From Eonycteris spelaea (Eukaryota; Chordata; Mammalia; Chiroptera; Pteropodidae), in contig PUFA01000699.1 in the NCBI GenBank assembly GCA_003508835.1, positions 1-64,000 of the forward strand: 64,000 nucleotides of DNA, written 5' to 3'. Position 1 is the first letter of the stretch. The number at the start of each line of letters is the position of its first letter. Below the pieces are notes generated by a model. The model saw only the letters and a program-made list of their open reading frames with translations. It was not told the DNA's origin and searched no databases. The translations under genes were made by a program, and so were the position numbers. Of this stretch, positions 33,526-45,384 are shown in pieces.

Positions 33526-35685
33526 CTTTCCTAATTTCTTTAATCTTTTTTTTCTTTTTGCTGTTCCAATTGAGTGTTTTCTGCTACCTTATCTCCCAAC
33601 TTGCTGATTCATCCTCCACTTTGTCTAATCTACTTTTGATTCCTTCTAGTGTATTCTTTGTTTCAGTTATTGTAGTCTTCATTTCTGACTGGTTCTTCTT
33701 TATACTTTCTATGTCTTTTTTTATACTTACTGTCCCTCTGTTGAAGTCCTCACTGTGATCACCTATTCTTCCCCTAATATCATTGAGCATCCTTATAATC
33801 AGTGTTTTGAAGTCTGTCTCTGGTAGGTTACTTGCCTCCATTTTGTTTAGATTTTTCTGTTTTTTTTTCTTTTTTCTTTTGTTGCCCTATTTGAGACATG
33901 TTCCTTTGTTTTCTCATTTTAGTTGCCTCGCTGTGTTCATTTCTATGTATTAGGAAGATTTGTTAAGTCTCCCAGCCTTGGTCAGGTGGCTTTATGTAGT
34001 AGGTGTCATGTGAGGCCCAATGGCACAATTTCCCCTATCACCTGTGCTGGGGTCTCTGGGTGTGCTCCTTGTTGGGTAGTGTGTGTTCTCCTATTGTAGC
34101 TAAGTCTTTATTGCTGTTAGCACTTCAGTGGATGGGATTGACTCTGGGCTGACTGGCTGTGGGGACTGGCCATCCTTACAGGGTATGAGCTGCTATGTGG
34201 GGGCTGACACATAGAGTGGGATTCACCTCAGTAGTCTTGTGTATCTGTTGTGACCACCCTCTGGGTGTAATGCTTATGGGCTTAATCAGGTGGTGTTCTG
34301 TTGTGGTCTGACATCAGCCTCTGGGTGTATTGGTTCTCTGTCCCCTAAGGAGAGGCTCCCATGTAGACCAAGGTCAGCCACTGCCTTTGGTTGTTCAGGG
34401 CTACTGGGTAGAAGCTACAAATGATTTGCGGATGGTTCCTGCCTATGGTGGATCTGGAAGCAAGTGGGAGAGACCATGCTGTGAGACAAAGGTCATTTAC
34501 CCAACTACTGGGCCTAGGATGGCTTAGCAAAAGTACCTGAAGGTCTAGGGCTGCCTGTTGACTGTCTATATGACTCCACAGGTGGAAGGAAGAGCTTTTG
34601 GGTGAAATGCAGTTTGGGTGAATCGAGAGCTGAAAGAGTCACCAGGGTAAAGAGCGAATTTCACCCAGCCAATGCAGTCAGGTTTCATGCCAGTACTGAA
34701 TCTGTGGTTTCCTGTAAAAGTATCAGTCACAGAAAGGCTAACCACTGTTTGTCTCAGGCTCTCAGACTCCTGTGATCTGGTCAAGAGATACTACAGCTCA
34801 AACTGGCACCAGTGGCTCACCACCAAAAATCTCCCACAAAATGGGTGGGCTGTTCACAGGCCACATGAGCTGAGGGCTGCTACCTGTCAACAGATCTGTG
34901 GCCCAGGGAAGGCACAGGGTGGGGCTGGCTGCCCAGCAATGGGCCACCATGGACAATTTGTAGGCTGGATAGGTCAGGGCCCTAGAGAGACATAGGGTGG
35001 AGCCAGCTGAACTCACCGGACCAATGCAGCTTCAGAATTACCCTCATTGGGGGAGGATTCAACACAGGTAAGATGGAACTCATCTGTAGACTGCCATGGA
35101 GGAAGGACTGACAAGGAAACAATGGCATCTGTCTCTTCAACCCTTCCCCAGGCTCCACTCAACTCAATCTTTTCCCGTATGTCTCTTGCACCTCCTGAGC
35201 TGCTGACCCTCTGTCAGCACCCAGAGGGAGTGTCTGCAAGTGAGTGAGTCTATGTGTGAACCCTTTAAGGGAATGTCTAGGTTTCAGGTTTCTTCCATCT
35301 CTCTCAGACAGCCAGAGTCCCCACTGACTTTTACAGTCAGATTTTGCAAGGATTCCTCTTCTTGGGACTGGAATCCTGGGCTGGGGAGCCCCTGTGTGGG
35401 CTAGGATCCCTTGTTCCTTCAGGGGGCGCCTCTGCAGCCATACTCTCTCTCTCCTGTGCTCAACTGCCATGCACAGGTGCAGGACCAACCCACTTCGTGT
35501 CTCCACTCCTCCTACAGGTTTCAATGTGGCTATTTCTTTATATCCTTGATGTATGTGTTATGATCAGCTAGACTTTAGGTGGTTCTTCAAGTAGTTTGTT
35601 TTAAAATTTGTTTGTAATTTTAATGGAGACTTAGGAGGAGACAAACCCTGCTTTAATGTTACCCACTATCTTGACTAGAATCTCT
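33526..35685 (-). mobile_element. Nested L1 5' end only (5'UTR plus ORF1 start), minus strand
   Basis: On the minus strand it starts at the L1 5' end (about 35685), runs through a GC-rich 5'UTR (to about 33860) and enters ORF1 (about 33841 down to 33560), then stops in an A-rich stretch next to the target duplication. ORF2 and the 3'UTR are absent. L1 copies normally lose their 5' end; this one lost its 3' end. A transcript cut and polyadenylated early inside ORF1 would give this structure. Confidence 0.8.
33584..33841 (-). pseudogene. L1 ORF1 N-terminal fragment
   Basis: The 85-codon frame begins with Met and covers the N-terminus and coiled coil of ORF1p: LIIRMLNDIRGRIGDHSEDF, KNQSEMKTTITETKNTLEGI and KSRLDKVEDE. 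It ends where the nested element ends. It is truncated before the RRM domain. Confidence 0.88.
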
Positions 35686-36905
35686 GGTCTTTATTATATT
35701 GAGGTACGTTCCCTCTATTCTCACTTTGCCAAGAGGTGTTTTTTTTTTTTTTAACGATAAATGATTGTTGAATTTTGTCACATGCTTTTTATGCATCTAT
35801 TTATTTTATCATTTGAATTTTATTTTTCATTTTGTTTATGTGGTATTTCACATTAATTAATTTGTGGTTTTGATCCAACCTTACATTTTAGGAACAAATC
35901 CCACTCATTCATGGTGTATGATCTTTTAAATATATTTCTGGGTTCAGTTTGATAGTATTTTGCTGAGAAATTTGCATCTATGTTCATCAGGGATAAATGC
36001 TTATAATTTGTTTTATAAGATCTTTGTCTGGTTTTAATATTAGGGTAATGCTGGCCTCCTAAGACAAGTTTGGGAGCTTTCCTTTCTCTTCAATTTTTTG
36101 GAATAATTTGAGAATGAGAGTGTTCTTCTCTGAATACTTGATAAAATTCACCTGCGATGCCATTTAGTCCAGAGCTTTTGTTTATTGAGATTGTTTTTTT
36201 TTTGAATATTGATTCAGTTTCATTAGAATTTATTGGTCTACTGAGATTTCCTATTTCTTCCTGATTTGGCCTTGGATAATTTTATATTTTTAGAAATTTA
36301 TTGATTTGTTCTATTTTGTCAAATCCGTTGGCATATAATGGTTCACAGTATTTTCTAATAAAACTTTGTATTTCTCTGTTGTCAGTTGTCACTTCTTTTC
36401 AATTTATGATTTTATTTATTGGGACCTTTTTTTATCTTTATGAGTGTGGCTAATGTTTTATCAGTTTTGTTGACTTTTTAACAGCTCTTGATTTTATTGA
36501 TTTTCTCTATTTTTTTTTAAGAATATTTTATTTATTTCAACTCTGAATTGTATTATGTCCTTTATTCTACTCACTGGGGGTTTGGTTTTTGTTTTTTTTT
36601 TTCTTCTTTTTTCCCTCTGTTTCCTTTAGGTGTAAGTTTAAATTGTTTAATGAAATTGTTCTTGCTTCTTGAAGTAAGCCTGCATTTCAATGAGTTTTCC
36701 TGTTAAGACTGCTTTGGTTATGTCCTATAAATTTTGGTTCATTGTTTTCCATTTTCATTTGCCTCCAATTATCTTTTGATTTCTTCCTTGATCTCATTGT
36801 TAACCCATTCATTGTTTAGTAACATGTTATTTAGTCTTCACATGTTTGTGTATTTTTTCACTTTTATTCTTGTAATTGATTTCTAGTTTTATACACCGTG
36901 ATCAG
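35686..36905 (-). mobile_element. L1 number 2, part 2 (RT N-terminal part and endonuclease)
   Basis: This continues the ORF2 of 32837-33525 after the nested insertion, through the RT core and the endonuclease-RT linker to the endonuclease (CATGTTATTTAGTCTTCACA and GATTTCTAGTTTTATACACC in plus reading). At about 36905 it jumps to a 5'UTR, so the endonuclease N-terminus and all of ORF1 are deleted. Confidence 0.85.
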
Positions 36906-38205
36906 AGCAGATACTTGATATGATTTGTGGAGTTGTTTGGGCCATGCTCTGGTGTGGTCTGAAGCTTGTTTGGGTGTGTTGGTTCTAGAGCCTCTTGGGA
37001 GGGATTCTGATGCAGATCAAGATCGGCTGTCATTTCTGTCCATCTTGGGGTCACCTTGTGGGAGCTACAAGGTGATCTGTGGTTTGGCGCCACTTGTTCC
37101 AGGATTGAAGGTATTTGAAAGAGGCTATGCTGTTCCCAAGGCTGACTGACACTAGTGGTGGGCATATAACCCTTTAATGGGACACTACAATGTGAGCTGA
37201 GGCCAGTAACCACTTGTGTAAGGTTTGTGGCCACTTTGTAGAAGGTACATTTCAAGCCAACACTAGCTGCAGCTTATGCCAGTCTTTGAGGCAGCTGATG
37301 AGTGTTACAATGCAATTTGAGATGAGTTACCACTTGTTCTAAGTTTGGGTCCACTGAGCCAGTGGTACAGGGCATATTTAAGCCTTCTGCTACTTGTTTG
37401 GTTTTGTGGGGTTTTTTTTTTGAGAGAGATGTTAGGAAAATCTGCCACTGTAATCTGAGGTTATTTCACTTGTGTGGAAAGGCCCCTGGAAAGCGGCTTG
37501 ATCTAGGGGCTCAAGTTGGTGGGGTGGGGTCTCATTGAATCCCTAGGGTGGAATGAACAGTGTTAGCCGAGTTTATTGGAGAGCTCAGATTTGGTGTCTG
37601 GCTGGGTCTGCTAGCTGGGTGGGGGGAAGGCTCAACAAAGGAACAATGTTGCCTTCCAGAGCTTCTGTCCAGGAAGAGCTGCCCTGAGGCCTGCCATTTT
37701 AGCCCTCTCCCTGAAGGAAGTAAATTTTGTTTTTCCCCATATGTCCCTGGTGCTTTTCGAGTTGCTGTTCTTGCACTGGAGAACAGAGTGAGTAAGTCTG
37801 TGAATGATTTCATGTGTGAACAGGCCACTCAAGAGTAATGCCTGGGACTGCAGTGGCCCTCAACTCACTTGGATGCAATCCTCACTGTTTTTCACAGCCA
37901 GATGTTAAAAAGATTCCCCTTCCTGGCACTGATGCCCCAGGCTAGGGAGCCTGGTATGGGTCTGGAACCACTTTCTCCTCAGGGTGACACCCGAAGCCAA
38001 GATATTTTCCCCAATTCTTAATCACCACATCATGGGTGTGGGACTTAACCATACTGCATCTCTGCTCCTCCTACCAGTCTCATTGTGGCTTCTTTATATC
38101 TTTTAGTTATAATAATCTGGTCTTCAAGTGATTGTTTTATAATTTAGTTGTAATTTTGATGTGATAATGAAAGGAAGTGACTGGAAGAAACAGTCAGGGT
38201 TTAAT
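36906..38205 (-). mobile_element. L1 5'UTR of number 2, minus strand
   Basis: A GC-rich block homologous in layout to the 5'UTRs at 33860-35685 and 22780-24192. Shared plus-reading landmarks include GCTCAACAAAG with the copy at 23595, GGCACTGATGCCCCAGGCTA against the same position in the others, and CTCCTCCTACCAGTCTCA. It is separated from ORF2 by a direct deletion junction at about 36905. Overlapping open frames occur on both strands. Confidence 0.8.
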
Positions 38206-38730
38206 GTTTTATCTGTCAGGCACGTATGAAAGGAGGAGCTTATTATCTTAATTAACTCACTGTCTACCTCCTTTTTTTTTTTTTTCTGTTCTATGAGTGT
38301 TATCATCCAGGGCTTTCATCTGAGAATCTCTTAGGTCTTTGCCTAGTTGGAACCTGTGATCTGTGGTTAATTTCACTCTAATATTCAGAGATATTTGTTT
38401 TTATTTTTTTACATACCAACCTGGTCAGCTTTAGAATTTAGCAGATTGGTTCAGGGTGATAATGGCCATATTTGAACCCATTTAAATCTTCATTTTTTTT
38501 TTCCACTAAAGTGTCTCATACTGGCCTATATATGGTAATATCAATAAATGTATCCTCAAAGATTTTGTAATATTGTGTGTTGCCTCTTTGAAGCTAGGAG
38601 AATAAATCAATTTTTAAATTTGATGCTTTCTATTTAAAAATGCCATTTTCCTGTTTTTAAGCCAATTATTTTCTGCCACATCTGTATTAAGTTAAATCCT
38701 TCATTCTATAGTTCATACATTTTCCTTCAT
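38206..38730. other. Unassigned AT-rich sequence
   Basis: No gene or named repeat. Poly-T runs occur at about 38272-38285 and 38493-38502. Confidence 0.45.
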
Positions 38731-39476
38731 TTTTAGAATATAAAGCTCTTTTTAATTATAGTTGACATACATTACTATATTAGTTTCAGGTACACAAGAC
38801 AGTGATTTGACTTTTATATATCTTACAAAGTGATCACCATCTGCCACTGTACAAATTTATTGCAATATTATTGTCTATATTCCCTATACAATATATTATG
38901 TCCTCATGACTTATTTATATTATAGATAACTGCGCACTTCTTAACTCCATTCAACTTTTTGTCCATTCCATCCACTACCCAACCATCTGGCAACTGCTAG
39001 TTTGTTCTCTGTATCTCAGTCTGTTTTGTTTGTTTATTTTTTTAGTTTTTAGATTCCACATATAAGTTAAATATTACAGTATTTGTGTGTTTCTCTGACT
39101 TATTTTACTTGTAAATTGACGTAGCCACTATGGAAAATAGTATGGAGGTTCTTTGAAAAAAAATAAAATATAGAACGACTGTATGATTCAGCAATTCCAG
39201 TTCTGGGCATTTATCCTAAGAAAATGAAAAAAAAAAAACTAATTTAAAAAGATATGCTCATACCTATGTTCATTGCAGCATTATTTACAATAGCCATGAT
39301 ATGGAAGCAACCTAAGTGTTCATCGAAAGATAAATGGATAAAGATGTCATACACACACACACACACACACCACACACACACACACACAACAGACATTCAT
39401 AATCACAGCCATAAAAAAGAGTAAAATCTTGCCATTTGCAACAACAAAGATGGATCAAGGTATTACACTAAGTGAA
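38731..39476 (-). mobile_element. L1 3' end with 5' inversion (twin priming), minus strand
   Basis: Read on the minus strand, the 3' block (39107 to about 38745) carries the 3'UTR and tail, starting at AAGTAAAATAAGTCAGAG. The preceding ORF2 block (39108-39476) lies inverted and ends at CACTAAGTGAA, exactly where the other block starts. The two blocks are adjacent in a normal L1. CATTTTCCTTCAT at 38718-38730 and CATATTTTCCTTCTT at 39477-39491 look like the target duplication. A CA microsatellite (39351-39388) lies in the inverted block. Confidence 0.87.
39351..39388 (+). repeat. (CA)n microsatellite within L1
   Basis: About eighteen CA units with one CC interruption replace the short ATATATAC stretch of L1 at this point. 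Confidence 0.95.
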
Positions 39477-39491
39477 CATATTTTCCTTCTT

Positions 39492-40149
39492 AAGCACTGT
39501 ATATGTGCACGCACATATATTATCTTTTCCTTTCCTGTCACCATGGTTATTGCTTTTTGCACAACATAGAATAGTAACATCATATCCTGTGTTCCATATA
39601 TAAGACTTGCTGTTCTAACCATTACCACTCTTCTAATCTATCTTTCTGCACTCCTACTCCCAAATCAAGAAAAAATATACCTACCATATTGAAGTACTGT
39701 GATGAACACTTTAATTTACACAAAGACAACTAAGGGAGAGTTCTGACATTAAGAATATTATAAACCAGTAGAGAGATAAAGCCTGAATAAAAGTAACATA
39801 AATGAATAAAAAAAAACATGTAAAAATGTATGTGGTTTTTAGCAGAATTGAAAGGAAGGAGAAACCACAGTTAATTTGTGAATCAAAAAATGCTCCATGG
39901 TAGTGGTTTTATTTAGGCTGGACCGTGAAGGTTGTATAATCTTCAGGCAGACGTAAATAGAATTAGAGCATTAAATGTGCAGATTCTATATCTTTACCAA
40001 TCTTATTCTACATTGACCTTTTCATCTCTTCGTATTGGCTAGTTTGAAAGGCCTCTAATTTTCAGGTCAGCTCATTTAAACTTGTTAAGGCTTAAAGATA
40101 TTCTTTAAAGAACAGTGAGTTTAGTATATGTGATTCCAGAGAAAAGACT
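39492..40149. other. Unassigned AT-rich sequence
   Basis: No gene or repeat recognised. Confidence 0.45.
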
Positions 40150-40320
40150 CAACATTTATTGAACACCTATTATATTTTTAAAATCTCCCATACTGTGAAG
40201 TAACACTATTATTTCTATTTTTAAAAGAATAATTGAGGCCCAGTGGAGTTCAGTAATTTGTTCAAAGACACTCTAATAATGTCAGGACTGTGATTTTCAT
40301 CCATCTGCTTTTTTTGCTAA
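40150..40320 (-). mobile_element. MIR-like SINE, minus strand
   Basis: In plus reading the inverse MIR order is seen: TTGAACACCTATTATAT, AACACTATTATTTCTATTTT, ATTGAGGCCCAGTGGAG, CAGTAATTTGTTCAAAG and CATCCATCTGC. It is diverged. Confidence 0.65.
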
Positions 40321-40504
40321 ACACATGCATTTGGCCATGTGATGCTGTCTTACTACCATACTGTGTTACATAAGTCTTTAAAGATTGATTTGATTTATAT
40401 TGTGTAGGAAATTAAATGTCAGTATTTTAGAAGTCAAAAGCCATAATAGAAGTTAAAAGGTATTGATCTGAGGATTAATTAGATTGACATTTAAAAGTAG
40501 TCAA

Positions 40505-40940
40505 GGAAAAATAAGTGAAATAAGTCAGAAAAGACAAACACTATAAAATTGAAAGATAAATACAGCATGATTTCACTTATGCATGGACCCTAAAACAACA
40601 AAACAAATCAGAAAAAAAATCAAAGTAGAAACAGACTCATAGATACAGAAAACAAATTGATAGTTGCCAGAGAGGAAGGCTGTATGGGGATGGGTGAAAA
40701 AGGTGAGGAGGTATAGGAGACAGAAACTTCCAGTTAAAAATAAATAATTATAGGGAAGAAATGTACAGAAAAGAGAAAGTAATCAATAATATCAAAATAA
40801 CTGTATGGTGACAGATGGTTACTAGACTTATTGTGGTGATCATAATCGTAAGGTATATAAATTTTGAATCAATATGTTGTACAATTGAAATTAATATAAT
40901 ATTGTATGTCAACTATACTTTAGTAAAAAAACTGAATGCT
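40505..40940 (+). mobile_element. L1 3' end, plus strand
   Basis: A short 5'-truncated L1 starts near AAGTGAAATAAGTCAG, followed by CATGATTTCACTTATGCAT, the 3'UTR and the ending AATTGAAATTAATATAATATTG plus TATGTCAACTATACTTTAG. It covers the last bases of ORF2 and the 3'UTR only. Confidence 0.9.
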
Positions 40941-41698
40941 ATTATTGTTGATACAATCTTCTGAAGAAAGAACAAAAGAGGAAAAGCCCAAGGACATACT
41001 CAAAAATGTACCCTCCTGTAAAATGTAGATAAAACTATCTTTGGGAGTTTTGGTGACTCATTTTTTTGAATAAAAAGCAATGTAATTTCAACTTTACAGT
41101 AAAGTAATCAATTGCTTTACAATTTTGGTAAGCATTCATAAATATTTTAGTTATAAATATAGTGCTCCACTGTAGAAAATATTAAATATACAAAAACCAA
41201 AATGAACTTTTGCATAATCTAAATTTCTGACATCCAAGAATCATAGCAATTGTCAAAAACGTGTATATTCTTTCAAGCTTACAATGAAAATATATTTATA
41301 AAGTATGTTTCCTATAAATATGCACACATGTATTATGGAACTATTACTATAATGTTATTTGATAATTTACAATTTTTATAATGGAAATTTTTAATGCTTG
41401 GAAAATTAAAAATTATGGTATTATGAACCTGTACCCCTGTACCTACTGTCCTACTTCAGCAATTATTACATATGAGTAATCTTTTTTCATTTTTTACAAT
41501 CACTTATTACCTCTCCCCTTAGAATTATTTTAAAACAAATCTCAGCTATCTAAAATATTATTCAAAACATCTGCAAAATATAAATAAATGAGGTGTTTGT
41601 TTTTAAACATAACCTCAATAAAATGATCATTTCTAAAAAGATTAATGAGTTTCTTAGTATCATCACTTAATCATGACTTTTCCCAATAGTTTAAAAGT

Positions 41699-41700
<2 letters not shown>
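40941..41700. other. Unassigned AT-rich sequence
   Basis: No gene or repeat recognised. Confidence 0.45.

Positions 41701-41746
<46 letters not shown>
41701..41746. repeat. (TA)n microsatellite
   Basis: About twenty-two TA units. The sequence after it (41758-41825, GTGTACAGCTGAAACAT, TTGTTAACCAATGTCACC, AAATAAATGATT) resembles an L1 3' terminus, so the run may have grown inside an L1 3'UTR. Confidence 0.95.
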
Positions 41747-41748
<2 letters not shown>

Positions 41749-41997
41749 TATATATTTCTAAAGTGTACAGCTGAAACATATTGGATTTTGTTAACCAATG
41801 TCACCATAAAATAAATGATTAAAAATATATTTTTTCATAAAAATAGAAATTTCTGTAAATAGTTTTATATTTTCAATATTTTCCCCAAAGTTAGGTTTTT
41901 AAAGTATTTTGTTAAAATGTATCTTTTAAAATTTGTTTAGATCTGGGTCTAATGTCCAAACAGTGCATTGCATTTATATATCTTTTGTAGAATAATA

Positions 41998-43310
41998 CTA
42001 TTTATTACTTTTAAAATCAGCTTTATTGAATTGTCATTTACATGCAATAAAGTACATCCAAAGGCAGAAGTTGATGAGTTTTGACCAATGTGGATGCCTG
42101 TGTAATAAGCAACAAGAGAAATTAGAATACTTCCATCATTCAACAAATTTCCTTCATGCCTCTTTGTAGTAAGTAAATCGATATCACACCCTGCCCCTGG
42201 AAACACTATCATCTTTCTGTCACTATATAAATTTTTCCTATTCTAGAATTTAATATAAATGGCATCACATAGTGAGCACTCTGTTTATTTATGCATGTTT
42301 TCATTCTCCATAATATTCGTTGATTTTTTTTTTTACATTGTTGAGTAATATCATTTATTTCTTTCATTGCTGAATAATTTGCCATTGTATAGATATACAA
42401 TGCATTGTTTTCCATTATCTGTAATAAATATTTAGTTGTTTCCCAATGACTTTGACTATTATAAATAAAGTTCTTCCTGAACATGCTGTTGCACGTAATT
42501 TTGAAAAGCATGATGCTTTCATTTTTCCTGGGATAAATACCTAGAAGTATAATTGCCAGTCATAGAGTAAAGTATATTTAACTTTAAAAAATAACTGCCA
42601 AACAGTTTTACAAAATGTTGCACCATTTTATGTTACCACCAGCAATAATGTGAGAGTTTCTGTTGTTCTACATTTTTTAATATTTGGTATTTTTAGGCTT
42701 TTTAATTTTAACAATGATAGTAGGTGTGTAATATTTTCTTCATTTTAGTTTCAATTTGTATTTCCGCAATGACTATTGATGTTATATAACTTTATATGTT
42801 GCTTATTGGACATTTTATATTTTTGTAAAGTGCATATTTAAAACTTCTGCCAATTTTTTAAAAAACTTAGAATGTTTGCTTATTGAGCTAATGACTTTTA
42901 TATATTTTGATTACAAGCCTTTTGAAATATATAATACTCAAGCTTTGGTTTTAATTTTATTTTCTTAATACATTTCAAGGAACTGTGATTTTTATTTTAT
43001 TACATTAAATTTATTTATATTTTTATTAGAACTTTTAATTCCCATACAAAGAACTACTTGCCTAACCCAAACGTTACAATGGTTTAGTGTGTTATCTTCT
43101 AGAAGCTTTATAATTTTAGATTGCAAACTTAATTTCCTGATTCATTTTGAAATAAAATGTTGTGTATGATATGAGGTAAAGGTCAAGTTTTTTTTTTAAC
43201 AAAGATTATCAATCACTCTAAATTTATTGAGAAGATCATCTTCTATCCATTGAATTGTTTTGCCTTTTTTGTCAAATATCAATGGATCCTATAAGTGTTT
43301 GTCTTATTTT
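41998..43310 (-). mobile_element. L1M-type old LINE (L1MC/MD/ME-like), minus strand
   Basis: In plus reading it follows the antisense of old L1s: CAGCTTTATTGAATTGTCAT, CCACCAGCAATAATGTGAG, TGCCTAACCCAAACGTTAC and CCATTGAATTGTTTTGCC, in order from 3'UTR to ORF2. The frames at 41949-42212 and 42209-42511 (minus) are parts of this ORF2. Divergence is high and no frame is intact. Confidence 0.82.
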
Positions 43311-43468
43311 GAGATTGTTTATTCTATACAATTGACATATATGACTTTCTTTGTGCTGCCTTGATGCTGGTAACCACTCCCACCTCTGCTAACCTACCGC
43401 AAATCTGTTCTCTACTATCTGTGAACTTTTTCTTAGATTCCACATATTCTAAAAAGTGAGATTTACTT
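43311..43468 (-). mobile_element. L1 3'UTR fragment, minus strand
   Basis: TAACCACTCCCACCTCTGC, AAATCTGTTCTCTACTATCTG and TTAGATTCCACATATTCTA match the antisense L1 3'UTR. It is a short remnant next to the older LINE. Confidence 0.65.
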
Positions 43469-44837
43469 GTTTTAGTAACAATTGAAGATCCTTATTTATG
43501 CTCATTAATAATAGGTGTTGTTAAATGGATGTGAGTTTTCACAATTTAAAGTTACCTTGCCAAATCATTGTTATTGAGGTTAAATGTTTTCTTTCTATTT
43601 TTTCTGGGCACTTGGTTCTCTATTTTGGAAATATTTTGTACTTTTCTATATCCTATTTTTGGTGATGTACATTCTGTTATTTGGAAAGTACTTTAGATAT
43701 TATCTTATTTTATGTCTTTTTTTCCCCCGATGCTTCTGCCACATTCTTTTAACTGTTTGTAGCTTTTAAAGATATTTATATCTAGTAAATGAATCCCTGT
43801 TCAATCTTCTCAGTCTTATTCATTTTTCTGGTTATTCTCATATTTGTTCTTACAAAAGTTTAGAATAATTTTGCGCTCATTATGCTGAAATAAAATAATC
43901 ATATTGCCTTAAATTTATGTATTTATTTTCAGTATGTATTATTGATATAATTGCAACATTAATCATCTCATTCAATTGTCTTCTTTCTAAAAATACAGAA
44001 GCTGGAGGTTAATGTCTGTAGTTTGTATTAAGAACAAATGAAATGAAGCTTGAGTAGGGATTTTTGTTAAGTAAATTTGCATAGGGAATTTTTAAAGAGC
44101 TGCGGAAGATAATTGGAGTGTGGGTGTAAGCAAAGCTACATAATATAAAGGACTATAAAATTAAATTAAAACCCATTAAGGCTCAGAGCACCCAGGAGTC
44201 CATGGATCACATAGATTTTATAACAGCAAATGTTAAAACCAAAATGTAGAGGAAACCCCTATTCATTTGCACTAGCAGTAAAATACTGAGTTATGTGGTG
44301 TGTTTCTTTAACATGTTTTAAATTTGTTGATGAATAAATTAGTTCCCCATTTTCTATTTAAAATAAATACTATTCTTCAGAAAAAAAATTTCCCAGAGTT
44401 AATAATACAACTTTTCAGAACTAGCTTATGTTCACATAAAGAAAGCTATTTAATTCATTTTATCAGAAATGAGAGAAGAAAATGAGTGATCTCTGATTAC
44501 AACATGTAAAAATTGAAGATGTAAAAGTATTTAAAACACAAATTGTTTAGCTCAACTCCAAGAGAAAAGCATTTAAGCTGTTTATTGATATCTAGAACCA
44601 TTACAATGCAAGTCTAAAATGTGGAACACATGCTCAAGAAAAGAATATGCCTTTGTTATTAAATTCTATTAATTTTCAAAGCAATCTTTTCTGATTTAGA
44701 ATTCTTAGACTCCAGATTTCTAAGAACATAATATACAATGTAAAATTCTATGATCTGGCCCCTCAAATGTATCTATATATACATTTCATATTAAGAAAAA
44801 AGTAAAATGAAGTTTGAATAGGGACTTTTATATGTTA
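43469..44837. other. Unassigned AT-rich sequence
   Basis: No gene or named repeat. Two imperfect copies of a 43-base segment (44028-44070 and 44790-44832) lie 762 bases apart. Confidence 0.45.
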
Positions 44838-44956
44838 TCTCTATCTCTAATGTATCTCTATATTTATTATCTATCTATCATCTATCTCTCTATCATCTAT
44901 CATGAATCTATATATCTATCATCTATCTATCTATAGCATCTATCATCATCATCTAT
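44838..44956. repeat. Imperfect (TATC)n repeat
   Basis: A mixed TATC/ATCA tetranucleotide array with many interruptions. Confidence 0.9.
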
Positions 44957-45384
44957 TGAGAAAAACAATGATGGAACTTATAGTCATTACGTATGTGTTA
45001 ATCCAAGGTCAGATGAAAGCGTGAAATTACACATATGAACTTTGATTTCCCACTGCATCTATTTTCTTTAGACTATGCTGATAAATCATTTGTTTCTGTG
45101 TCAATTTGGAGACCAAGGCTTCACAACACATCTACAACTAGTTGAAAAATTTGACAAGGGAAAAGGAAATGTTATGTACTCAAAAAAGTCACAGAAAATA
45201 AAATTAGTTGGCTTTTAATGACAAAAAAAATGTATGAGAACTACCATAGAGAAAAATTAATGTGGAAGAATATTTAAAAAATCACTGAGAATGACATTTT
45301 AAGAAGAAATTTTAAAAAATAAAAAATATTTCTTAAATTTAAATTTCTAATACAGTGTTTCCTTCTTCTATTACTAATTAATAA
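44957..45384. other. Unassigned sequence
   Basis: No gene or repeat recognised in these 430 bases. Confidence 0.45.

Noticed and set aside
35159..35524. 121-codon minus-strand frame as a host gene
   Set aside because: L1 5'UTR sequence with open frames on both strands, typical of GC-rich DNA.
36902..37255. 117-codon minus-strand frame
   Set aside because: It spans the ORF2-to-5'UTR junction of L1 number 2; no domain seen.
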